From contig HF991937.1 of NCBI GenBank assembly GCA_000433135.1, positions 6,775 through 13,656 on the forward strand: a DNA stretch of 6,882 nucleotides. Reading direction: 5' to 3'. Position 1 is the stretch's first letter, and every line of letters starts with the position of its first letter. The position numbers were made by a program, and so were the translations under genes. The DNA comes from Clostridium sp. CAG:921 (GTDB lineage: Bacteria; Bacillota; Clostridia; TANB77; CAG-465). Below are positions 1 through 6,281 of the stretch, in pieces. The notes under the pieces are model-generated. The model made no database searches. It was not told the origin of the DNA and was given only the letters and a program-made list of their open reading frames with translations.

Positions 1-80
1 TAGTATTAATTTGTAAGATTATGTCACAATATATCATAATTTATGTTTTTTTATATATATTGTACTATAAGTATTGCACT

Positions 81-99
81 ATAATAGTATTACTATTAT
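81..99. repeat. Short perfect inverted repeat upstream of dapA
   Basis: Arms ATAATAGT (81-88) and ACTATTAT (92-99) are perfectly complementary around the 3-nt loop ATT. The left arm overlaps a TATAAT-like hexamer at 80-85, but no good -35 lies 16-18 bp upstream of it: the nearest candidate, TTGTAC at 60-65, gives a 14-bp spacer. The repeat could be a weak hairpin or a protein-binding site, but in DNA this AT-rich an 8-bp repeat may be chance. I see no convincing dapA promoter in 1-233. Confidence 0.3.
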
Positions 100-233
100 T
101 TAAAATACCTGCCTCTTTATTTGCAACTAGTTTTCCAAATCTTCACCTCTACATAAAAGTATTATTTAACTAAATGCTACATAAAAATAAAATTCATAGA
201 TAAAATGATAGTACAATAGAAAGAAGGAATTAT

Positions 234-1131
234 ATGATTTTTAAAGGTTCTGGAGTTGCCATCATAACTCCATTTGATGAAAACAACAATATAAATTACA
301 CAAAATTAGATCAGCTTATAGATTTTCAAATGTCAAATAACACTGATGCTATAATAGTTTGTGGTACTACTGGTGAATCAGCTTGTATGAGCACAAAAGA
401 AAAAAAAGAACTAATAAATTTCACCGTAAAAAAAGTTCAAAGAAGAATACCTGTCATTGCAGGTACACGGTTCAAATAACACACAAAATGCTATAGAAAT
501 GTCTAAATACGCTAGAGATTGTGGATGTGATGGCATACTCGTGGTTACTCCATATTACAATAAATGTACACAAGAAGGTTTATATTTACATTATAAAAAA
601 ATTGCAGAAGAATCAAATATACCAATGATACTATATAACGTTCCAAGTAGAACAGGTGTAAATATAGATATAAATACATTAAAAAGATTAGTAGAAGTAA
701 AAAACATCGTTGGCATAAAAGAAGCTAGTGGAAATATATCCCAAATATCAAAAATTGTTTCAAACATACCAGAAGACTTTGCTATTTATTCTGGAAACGA
801 TGATCAAATAGTACCTATTTTATCTCTTGGCGGACATGGAGTAATATCTGTTTTAGCTAATATATATCCAAGGCAAACGCATGACATATGTAAGTACTAT
901 TTTGAAAATAATACTAAAAATTCATTAAAGTTACAACTTGAATTTCTTGATTTAATAGAAAAATTATTTATAGAAACAAATCCAATTCCAATAAAAGAAG
1001 CAATGAACATATTAGAAATGAATGTTGGAAAAACAAGATTGCCTCTTTGTGATATGTCATATAAAAACAAGCTATTATTAAAAAATTCCTTAACAAAAAT
1101 ATCTAATAAGTATACTAACAATTACCACTAA
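234..1131 (+). pseudogene. dapA: 4-hydroxy-tetrahydrodipicolinate synthase, split by a 1-base frameshift
   Basis: DapA (EC 4.3.3.7) condenses pyruvate with aspartate semialdehyde in the cytoplasm, the first committed step to diaminopimelate and lysine. ATG 234 follows an AGAAGGA site at 222-228. The first frame gives 78 family-like residues ending RIPVIAGT, then runs into TAA at 477-479. Removing one base at 467 or 468 restores IAGTGSNNTQNA and a continuous 298-aa protein, the usual DapA length (about 290-300 aa). In the restored numbering the family residues are all present: Thr45-Thr46 in GTTGES, Tyr107, Tyr134 in YNVPSRTG, Arg139, the Schiff-base Lys162 in GIKEASGN, and Gly187. The 3' frame has only a TTG at 457 as nominal start, with no ribosome binding site, so it is not a separate gene. 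The rest of the gene is undegraded, so this is either a sequencing error or a very recent mutation. It stands alone, without dapB or lysine genes, and has its own terminator. Family confidence is high; functional state is unknown. Confidence 0.93.
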
Positions 1132-1159
1132 AAAAATTATTATTTTACTTATAACTTAC

Positions 1160-1196
1160 AAGTAGCACTAAAATAACCTAGTAGTGCTACTTTTTT
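1160..1196 (+). terminator. Rho-independent terminator of dapA
   Basis: Perfect 11-bp arms AAGTAGCACTA (1160-1170) and TAGTGCTACTT (1182-1192) flank an 11-nt loop. Six T's at 1191-1196 overlap the right arm. It lies 28 bp after the dapA stop codon. The opposite side of the hairpin lacks a T-run on the minus strand, so it should work mainly in the dapA direction. Confidence 0.88.
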
Positions 1197-1280
1197 ATTA
1201 AGTAAATAAATCTGTTAAAATAAAACAAAATAAAATAGGTGTCAATTAAACATATGTTTATTCTGATTTCAAATAATACA

Positions 1281-1664
1281 TTATAATATATGTTCTGGTG
1301 TAAATTTTTGTTTTTCGACTATTTGATTAATTATTCTTTTTGACTTATTAGCACTACTTATACTCTCTTCTTTATTTTCAAATTCTATGTATGATTCAAT
1401 ATCTACTAATGCTTCTTCTAAGTCATCAACCCTTTCATGATTAACAAAAATATTCCAAACAAATTTCATATTTTTCCATGTACTTATTACATTTTTATTT
1501 GCAACTTTTGCCATATCAAATTTTTCTTGATTTATGTAATTTATAGTATTATCTATATCTCCCATCAAATACTTAGAACTATTTTCTAAATAATTAATTT
1601 CCCAAATTCCACTAAATATTAAGATTCCAAGTGCTATTATTAAGGTTAATATTTGTTTAAACAT
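1281..1664 (-). CDS. DUF4363 family membrane-anchored protein
   Basis: This 127-aa protein has one hydrophobic helix at residues 4-21 and then a hydrophilic, helix-rich domain of about 100 residues, probably held outside the membrane. The stretch HERVDDLEEALVDIESYIEFENKEES (residues 76-101), given here only to mark the region by its key HExxDxLExxLxxxxxYIEFxxKEE pattern, is what I associate with DUF4363, a family of unknown function common in Clostridia. The start ATG (1664-1662) lies inside the end of the upstream DUF421 gene, an 8-bp overlap. Its ribosome binding site GAGGTG (1677-1672, 7-nt spacing) is also within that coding sequence, so translation of the two is probably coupled. DUF4363 genes often sit beside DUF421 genes, suggesting a partnership, but no biochemical role can be read from the sequence. 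No strong terminator follows; only a 14-bp palindrome at 1247-1260. Confidence 0.82.
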   Translation of the reverse strand: MFKQILTLIIALGILIFSGIWEINYLENSSKYLMGDIDNTINYINQEKFDMAKVANKNVISTWKNMKFVWNIFVNHERVDDLEEALVDIESYIEFENKEESISSANKSKRIINQIVEKQKFTPEHIL

Positions 1665-2304
1665 TCTTGTTCACCTCACTTTTTAGTTGATACAAAAAAT
1701 TATTATTTTCATCAAGTGTTCCAACTAGTATTTCTTCAATTTTTAAATTTTCTTTTTTTACTATATTTTCGACATCATTTTCATTCATATTTAAAATTTT
1801 AATATTTCCGTCTGATATTTTCCCATCTTCTATTACATTAAGAGGTATAAAATTCATATTATCAGTATATTTAATAACATTTAATGTTCCATTTGTTTCA
1901 ACCATCGCACATTTTACATCTTGAATCTTAAATACATCTTTTTCTCTTAGCTGTTCCATAATATCTGATACAGTATATTGCAATTTTGAAAGTTCATCTT
2001 CTACTAATTTTCCATCTTTTATAATTACAGAAAGTGTACCACATACAACATCTTGAACTTTATTACTAGACTTTACAATGATTGTAAACATGATATATGC
2101 CACAAGTAAAGTTATTATAGGTACAATACCATCAAATATTGAAATTCCCCTAGAAGACATAGGTGCAGATGCAAGATCAGATATTAAAATTATTATTGCA
2201 AGCTCAAAAGGTTGAACTTTTGAAAGTTCTTTTTTTCCCATAATCCTTATAACAAAAAATACTACAGCATATAAAATTAAAGCTCTAAAAAATACTATCA
2301 ACAT
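1657..2304 (-). CDS. DUF421 family membrane protein (YetF/YcaP-like)
   Basis: This 215-aa protein has the DUF421 layout. Three N-terminal transmembrane segments lie at about residues 3-20, 33-49 and 57-77, followed by a soluble C-terminal domain. The family signature is clear: R20-x-M-G-K-K-E-L at the first loop, then Q-P-F-E-L-A at 31-36 and the ISDLASAP stretch entering helix 2. The soluble part carries the usual GTLSVIIKDGKL (89-100) and L-R-x-K-D-V-F (119-125) elements. Start ATG 2304-2302 has AGGTGA (2316-2311) 6 nt upstream. Length is typical for the short members of the family. The biochemical function is unknown. Related DUF421 proteins are known in Bacillus, including the spore-associated 2Duf protein, so a role in the cell or spore membrane is possible, but that is inference. 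It is the first gene of a two-gene operon with the overlapping DUF4363 gene. Confidence 0.9.
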   Translation of the reverse strand: MLIVFFRALILYAVVFFVIRIMGKKELSKVQPFELAIIILISDLASAPMSSRGISIFDGIVPIITLLVAYIMFTIIVKSSNKVQDVVCGTLSVIIKDGKLVEDELSKLQYTVSDIMEQLREKDVFKIQDVKCAMVETNGTLNVIKYTDNMNFIPLNVIEDGKISDGNIKILNMNENDVENIVKKENLKIEEILVGTLDENNNFLYQLKSEVNKNV

Positions 2305-2327
2305 AAAAAATCACCTAAAAATATTTT

Positions 2328-2357
2328 TTGCATAAAACAAAATTATATACAGATAAT
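2328..2357 (+). promoter_or_regulatory. Candidate sigma-A promoter for the small membrane protein gene
   Basis: A -35-like TTGCAT (2328-2333) and a -10-like GATAAT (2352-2357) are separated by 18 bp. This would start RNA near 2364 and leave a leader of about 43 nt carrying two SD-like sites (AAAGGAG near 2385-2391 and AAGGAGG at 2396-2402). The match is reasonable but the whole gap is AT-rich, so chance hexamers are expected. Confidence 0.4.
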
Positions 2358-2370
2358 ATTACTAAATTAA
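2342..2370 (-). promoter_or_regulatory. Candidate promoter for the DUF421-DUF4363 operon
   Basis: On the minus strand a perfect TATAAT (2347-2342) has only a weak -35, TTAATT (2370-2365), at 17-bp spacing. It overlaps the opposite-facing candidate promoter, so the two divergent units may compete for polymerase or share control. The -10 is convincing, the -35 is not. Confidence 0.35.
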
Positions 2371-2406
2371 AATATATAAATTTAAAAGGAGAATTAAGGA
2401 GGATTT

Positions 2407-2769
2407 ATGATAAAAATTTCATCTAACATTAATATAGACAAATTACGTATATCACAATTTATAATAAGATTTATATCTTCAATATCAGTTTTTGCACTTA
2501 CAGTATTTTTTACGCCAAACTTTAAAATTGCATCATTTCCAATTTTAATACTTAGTAGTATTACAATAATACTATTTGACTACTTAGTTTCTGTAGTAAC
2601 TGGTATACATGATATTCCACTTGGAAGAGGAATAGTTGGATTTACATGTGCTGCTATAATTATATATATAACACAATTTTTGGTAGAGGGATATTATATT
2701 TCAATTATAAGCTCACTTATAGCTGCAGCAATATATGGTGCAATAGACAGCATGTTGCCAAATAGATAG
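2407..2769 (+). CDS. Small four-helix membrane protein, phage-holin-family-4-like
   Basis: This 120-aa protein is mostly hydrophobic, with four predicted membrane segments at about residues 17-36, 42-66, 74-93 and 97-116, a short basic N-terminus and an LPNR tail. The spacing of helices, the V-x-G-Y-Y-I-S turn before helix 4 and the A-A-A-I-Y-G-A-I-D-S-M-L-P ending resemble the bacterial housekeeping proteins annotated as phage holin family 4 (PF04020). These are not necessarily lytic, and there are no phage genes nearby. ATG 2407 follows a strong AAGGAGG (2396-2402) at a short 4-nt spacing. The gene diverges from the DUF421 operon; both encode membrane proteins and may respond to the same condition, but that is inference. 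The family call is by eye, and an uncharacterised small membrane protein is the safe description. Confidence 0.75.
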   Translation: MIKISSNINIDKLRISQFIIRFISSISVFALTVFFTPNFKIASFPILILSSITIILFDYLVSVVTGIHDIPLGRGIVGFTCAAIIIYITQFLVEGYYISIISSLIAAAIYGAIDSMLPNR

Positions 2770-2794
2770 TTTAGTATAAATTGTTATAAGATTT

Positions 2795-2835
2795 AAAAAA
2801 GCAAGTATCTAACTTAATAAATATACTTGCTTTTT
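2795..2835. terminator. Bidirectional rho-independent terminator
   Basis: Perfect 13-bp arms AAAAAGCAAGTAT (2796-2808) and ATACTTGCTTTTT (2823-2835) enclose a 14-nt loop. The A-run on the left arm becomes a T-run on the minus strand, so the hairpin can end both the small membrane protein gene (stop 26 bp before it) and the convergent U32 gene (stop 24 bp away on the other side). Confidence 0.9.
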
Positions 2836-2858
2836 CATATTTATACTTTTTTAATTTA

Positions 2859-5264
2859 TTATTTTATAATAGTCTCTCTTATGCCTTCTATATTAATGTC
2901 ATAATCATCAACATTGATATTTCTTGTTCTTTTAATAATTCTCATGATGCAATCATTACTATCACACACAATGTTATAACTATATCCATATGAATCTTTT
3001 AGTTCAAAATTATTTAAAATGCATGGCTTCGTACAAACTTCTCCTTGACTTCTATTTGCAACAAAACTTCCTAATATACAATATCTGGAAGTCATTACAC
3101 AAGTATAATTATTTACCACTTCTATTTGTATATACTTAGACATTTCCTCTATATCAGATATAGATATATCAAAAGATGGTGACAAAAAATCAAAACCATT
3201 TTTCTTTACAAAAAGTGCACTATATATATTAGAAATGTTTAGTGAATAATCTCCAATCACTTCAAAATCATATTTCTTTTTAAGTAGGTTTATAGCCTCA
3301 ATATACGCATAACTTCCGAGTAAAAATCCTTTTATGCCATCTTTTAAAAATTTTTCTAAGTTTTCCATTATAAAATCATCCATCTTTTTACCCACCACAT
3401 TTGGAATATTTAAAAATACATCAACATTTTTTATATACTTTTCTTTTATAATCTTGCCAAACGTGTAATAATTATCTATACTAACATATAGTCTACTTAG
3501 CTTTTTATTAAACTTTTTTTGATATATATCTAAATAATTTGCACGTGTATCAAAATCATATACCTGTAATGAGTTTACAACATTTGTTTTAGAGTAATCA
3601 AATGAAAGCTTACCTTCTTTGGTATTTTGCTTATTTTTTATGACGTACTCATCCATTATGCTACTTACATTAATTGATTTTATTTTTTCTTTTCTTGTTT
3701 TATCAGCTTTTAATATTTCCTTACATGCACAATCTAATATTTCTTTTCTTATATCATTTAACTTAGAAACAGGAACAAAGAGATTACTATCTAATTTTAA
3801 ATCTATCAAATTAAGATCAAATGGTATGTCCTTTGTCTTCTTAAAATTCTCAAGTATCTGATCTTTGCAAAGCTCTTTTTTTGCGGCAATTTCAGGAACA
3901 TAGTCCATTTTTCTTTTTACAGCTTCATTTATAGTATCATTTTTGCACACTTCAAAACAAACGTTCTTGTCACTTAATATTTCCAACTTAACATCTATTT
4001 TCCTTTTTACACTTTGTACATTATTTTCATATGTTTTTCTATATTTTTTATTTAATTTATCACTAGATGTTTTATATACAGTAGCTCCAAATTTTATTTT
4101 TTTATTAACATCGCCAATCCATATATACTCACCAAGACAAGATTTTTCATTTTTTATTTTATAATTTTCATCTTTTATGCAAGTAACAATACTAGAATAT
4201 ACCATTTCATTTTCTGAGTATATCTCAAAACCATCATGTAAATCTATATCTTCTTCTAATTTTAATTTTATGTAATTTCCTTTTTGATTTATTACCTTAC
4301 CAAGGAATAATCCTGTATTTTTAGGTGATAAAAGTGTTATACTATCTTTATACCTAACTCCATCTAAATATCCAGTGCTCTTACCATTTCTATTAAATAA
4401 CTGCAATAGTTCTTTTTCATCTTCTAAACTTATGTCAAAGTCTTTACAAGAATCAATGCCTTCAAAGTATGTATCTACATATTTTCTATACTTTGATACA
4501 ACACCTGCTACATATTCTGGTGTTTTATTTCTTCCTTCAATTTTTAGTGATGTAATACCAGAACCAATCAATTTATCTATTTTCTCTATTCCAAATATAT
4601 CTTTTTTACTCATTATATATGTATCTTTTACTATTTCTTTTCCAGATTTATCTAAAAGAGTATATTTCATCCTACAAGGCTGTGCACACTTTCCCCTATT
4701 TGCACTCCTATTTCCTATACTGCTACTAAGTAAGCATTGACCAGATACTGATACGCAAAGAGCTCCGTGAACAAAAACTTCTATTTCGATATTTGAATTT
4801 TTACATATATATTCTATTTCACTAATACTAAGTTCACGTGCTAAGACAACACGACTAAAGCCTAATTTTTCTAAAAACTTAACTTGCTTTAAATTATATA
4901 CACTCATTTGTGTACTAGCATGTAAATTAAGATCTGGTAACATATCTTTAATTAACATTGCAAGACCTATATCTTGTAAAATTACAGCGTCAAGTCCTTC
5001 ACCATATAACATTAAAACTAATTCTAAGGCTTTACTTATTTCATCATCATACATTAAAGTATTAAGCGTAAGATAAACTTTTATTCCTCTTAAATGTGCA
5101 TATCTAATACATTCTATATATTCTTCATTAGTAAAGTTTTTTGCCATAGCTCTAGCATTAAATTTATCAAGTCCCATATAAATTGCATTAGCACCATTTT
5201 GACAGGCTGCAATAAACGCTTCGTAATTTCCTGCTGGTGCTAATACCTCTACTTTTTTTTTCAT
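2859..5264 (-). CDS. U32 family protein with DUF3656 domain, RlhA-like, with a second degenerate barrel
   Basis: This 801-aa protein has three parts. Residues 1-260 are a U32 barrel: start MKKKVEVLAPAGN, L-A-R-E-L at 141-145, the signature E-V-F-V-H-G-A-L-C ending at Cys170, and Cys170-x6-Cys177-x15-Cys193-x3-Cys197. Equivalent cysteines in UbiU bind a [4Fe-4S] cluster. Residues about 405-515 match DUF3656 (D-I-P-F-D-L at 479-484, F-V-P-V-S-K-L-N-D-I-R at 496-506). U32 plus DUF3656 is the architecture of E. coli RlhA, which hydroxylates 23S rRNA C2501, so rRNA hydroxylation is more likely than proteolysis despite the 'peptidase' name. Residues about 565-770 repeat the barrel in degenerate form. 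ATG 5264 is preferred: GGTGA (5274-5270) sits 5 nt upstream and the family N-terminus starts there. Earlier in-frame TTG (5276) and GTG (5273) would add only four or three residues. It lies 23 bp after rlmB with no terminator between, hence the same operon. Exact substrate is inference. Confidence 0.92.
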   Translation of the reverse strand: MKKKVEVLAPAGNYEAFIAACQNGANAIYMGLDKFNARAMAKNFTNEEYIECIRYAHLRGIKVYLTLNTLMYDDEISKALELVLMLYGEGLDAVILQDIGLAMLIKDMLPDLNLHASTQMSVYNLKQVKFLEKLGFSRVVLARELSISEIEYICKNSNIEIEVFVHGALCVSVSGQCLLSSSIGNRSANRGKCAQPCRMKYTLLDKSGKEIVKDTYIMSKKDIFGIEKIDKLIGSGITSLKIEGRNKTPEYVAGVVSKYRKYVDTYFEGIDSCKDFDISLEDEKELLQLFNRNGKSTGYLDGVRYKDSITLLSPKNTGLFLGKVINQKGNYIKLKLEEDIDLHDGFEIYSENEMVYSSIVTCIKDENYKIKNEKSCLGEYIWIGDVNKKIKFGATVYKTSSDKLNKKYRKTYENNVQSVKRKIDVKLEILSDKNVCFEVCKNDTINEAVKRKMDYVPEIAAKKELCKDQILENFKKTKDIPFDLNLIDLKLDSNLFVPVSKLNDIRKEILDCACKEILKADKTRKEKIKSINVSSIMDEYVIKNKQNTKEGKLSFDYSKTNVVNSLQVYDFDTRANYLDIYQKKFNKKLSRLYVSIDNYYTFGKIIKEKYIKNVDVFLNIPNVVGKKMDDFIMENLEKFLKDGIKGFLLGSYAYIEAINLLKKKYDFEVIGDYSLNISNIYSALFVKKNGFDFLSPSFDISISDIEEMSKYIQIEVVNNYTCVMTSRYCILGSFVANRSQGEVCTKPCILNNFELKDSYGYSYNIVCDSNDCIMRIIKRTRNINVDDYDINIEGIRETIIK

Positions 5265-5299
5265 TATAATCACCAATAAAATAATCTTCCTATTAATTT

Positions 5300-6028
5300 T
5301 TATCTTAATTTTTTCTGCCTAACCACCTCATACATACATATAGCTGCACTAACAGAAGCATTTAAAGAATTGATATTTCCATCCATTGGAATTTTTACTA
5401 TAAAATCACAGTTTTTAGCAACTAATCTAGAAATTCCATTTCCCTCATTGCCAACAACTATACCAATAGGACCTTCAAATTTTGTATTATACACATCTTC
5501 TGCACCATCCATATCTAGCCCATATATCCAAAGTCCAGCTTTTTGAAGGTCTTTTATAGTATCTGTTATATTTGTAACCCTAGCTACTCTTACAAAAGAA
5601 GTAGCACCAACTGCAACTTTTTCAACTGTATCAGTTACTTGACACGCATTTCTTTTTGGAATTATAACGCCATGAACACCCATACATTCAGCACTACGTA
5701 TTATTGCACCAAGATTGTGAGGATCTTCTATTTTATCTAGTATTACAACAAATGGTGCCTCATTTTTAGATTTTGCATACTCTAAAATATCTTCAATTTC
5801 AAAGTATTCATAATCAGTTATACTTGCAACAATTCCTTGAGAGTTTTTACCATCTACCATCTTATCTAATTTTTGTTTATCTGCATCTACAACTATGATT
5901 CTATTTTCTTTTGCTTTTTTTATAACCTCAAAAGAGTCTTTTGCACCTTTTGAAACATAAATTTTATTTATTGTTTTACCTGCTTCAATAGCTTCCATAA
6001 CAGGATTTTTTCCATAAATTATTCCCAT
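5300..6028 (-). CDS. rlmB: 23S rRNA (guanosine-2'-O-)-methyltransferase, TrmH/SpoU family
   Basis: This 242-aa SPOUT methyltransferase uses S-adenosylmethionine; E. coli RlmB methylates the ribose of G2251 in the P loop of 23S rRNA. Residues 1-75 form the SpoU substrate-binding domain (start M-G-I-I-Y-G-K-N-P-V-M-E-A-I). The knotted catalytic domain follows, with motif 1 at 102-114 (D-P-H-N-L-G-A-I-I-R-S-A-E, Asn105 and catalytic-type Arg111), motif 2 at 191-200 (V-V-G-N-E-G-N-G-I-S, Glu195) and motif 3 at 213-230 (I-P-M-x-G-x-x-x-S-L-N-A-S-V-S). Length is normal for the family. The open frame continues 33 codons upstream to 6127, but ATG 6028-6026 is chosen: AAGGA (6040-6036) lies 7 nt before it, the family N-terminus begins there, and a strong promoter occupies the would-be extension. 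It is first in an operon with the U32 gene. A TrmH paralogue acting on another rRNA position cannot be excluded. Confidence 0.95.
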   Translation of the reverse strand: MGIIYGKNPVMEAIEAGKTINKIYVSKGAKDSFEVIKKAKENRIIVVDADKQKLDKMVDGKNSQGIVASITDYEYFEIEDILEYAKSKNEAPFVVILDKIEDPHNLGAIIRSAECMGVHGVIIPKRNACQVTDTVEKVAVGATSFVRVARVTNITDTIKDLQKAGLWIYGLDMDGAEDVYNTKFEGPIGIVVGNEGNGISRLVAKNCDFIVKIPMDGNINSLNASVSAAICMYEVVRQKKLR

Positions 6029-6070
6029 AATTACATCCTTTCTAAAAAACTTTATTATTTTTCTTAAACT

Positions 6071-6099
6071 ATTATACATTAATTTTTTCTGTTTGTAAA
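6071..6099 (-). promoter_or_regulatory. Sigma-A promoter of the rlmB-U32 operon
   Basis: On the minus strand, TTTACA (6099-6094) and a perfect TATAAT (6076-6071) are separated by 17 bp. RNA would start near 6064, giving a leader of about 35 nt before the rlmB ATG at 6028. This also excludes the longer rlmB start at 6127. Confidence 0.75.
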
Positions 6100-6150
6100 C
6101 TCTAGTTAACATATTTAAAAGTATCATTTGTATTCACATATAACGATTAT

Positions 6151-6190
6151 TTTGTCACTTTTTGTCTTTTTAGCAAAAATTATGTCAATT
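6151..6190 (+). repeat. Helically phased TNTGTC half-site repeats
   Basis: Three 10-mers share the pattern T-x-TGTC-x-x-TT: TTTGTCACTT (6151-6160), TTTGTCTTTT (6161-6170) and TATGTCAATT (6181-6190). Their starts are 10 and 20 bp apart, so they lie on the same face of the helix. The third is the left arm of the palindrome at 6180-6202. They may be extra half-sites for the same regulator, or chance in T-rich DNA. Confidence 0.3.
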
Positions 6191-6202
6191 AAATTGACAT
6201 AA
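6180..6202. promoter_or_regulatory. Perfect 23-bp palindrome, probable operator
   Basis: Arms TTATGTCAATT (6180-6190) and AATTGACATAA (6192-6202) are exactly complementary around the central A6191. The right arm contains the -35 hexamer of the orphan gene's promoter, so a bound dimer would block polymerase. Its core, TGTCA-N7-TGACA (6183-6199), fits the TGTNA-N7-TNACA pattern of GlnR/TnrA sites, but other dimeric regulators could use such a site. It is not a terminator: there is no T-run and it lies upstream of the promoter's -10. Confidence 0.7.
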
Positions 6203-6222
6203 AGTTCAAATTAATATATAAT
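6194..6222 (+). promoter_or_regulatory. Exact-consensus sigma-A promoter of the 89-aa gene
   Basis: TTGACA (6194-6199) and TATAAT (6217-6222) are both perfect, with the ideal 17-bp spacer. Transcription should start near 6229, leaving a leader of about 53 nt. A promoter this strong, with a palindrome over its -35, suggests a gene that is tightly repressed and highly expressed when released. Confidence 0.85.
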
Positions 6223-6281
6223 ACTCATATGTAAGACTAAAAACTAAATCAAAATATATAATTATATAAGGAGGAAATATT

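Noticed and set aside
1..233. Lysine riboswitch or T-box before dapA
   Set aside because: An AGAGGTG string occurs only on the minus strand (149-143), pointing away from dapA, and is not followed by the lysine-riboswitch core; no T-box sequence or leader terminator is present.
400..434. Programmed frameshifting at the A-runs in dapA
   Set aside because: Both runs (400-407, 428-434) are followed by conserved DapA sequence in the original frame up to codon 78, so the frame change is downstream of them, and no slippery heptamer or stimulatory hairpin is visible at 467.
897..1121. Minus-strand 74-aa frame inside dapA
   Set aside because: Antisense shadow of conserved DapA sequence without a ribosome binding site or recognisable content.
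457..1131. Separate 224-aa gene starting at TTG 457
   Set aside because: There is no ribosome binding site, its first residues are out-of-frame text, and from 469 it continues DapA exactly where the first frame leaves off. It is the 3' part of the frameshifted dapA.
3619..4740. Plus-strand open frames (3619-3861, 3943-4164, 4375-4740)
   Set aside because: They lie antisense inside the U32 gene, lack ribosome binding sites and encode biased Phe/Leu/Ser-rich text expected from the complement of AT-rich coding DNA.
5543..5740. Plus-strand 65-aa frame inside rlmB
   Set aside because: Antisense shadow of conserved methyltransferase motifs; Cys/Tyr/Ser-rich with no initiation signals.
6029..6127. 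Longer rlmB N-terminus starting at 6127
   Set aside because: The extra 33 residues are not RlmB-like and overlap a TTTACA-N17-TATAAT promoter; the start at 6028 has a well-placed AAGGA.
6180..6202. Palindrome as a terminator for a transcript from either side
   Set aside because: No T-run follows either arm, the arms are separated by a single base so a hairpin would be strained, and it sits on a promoter -35.
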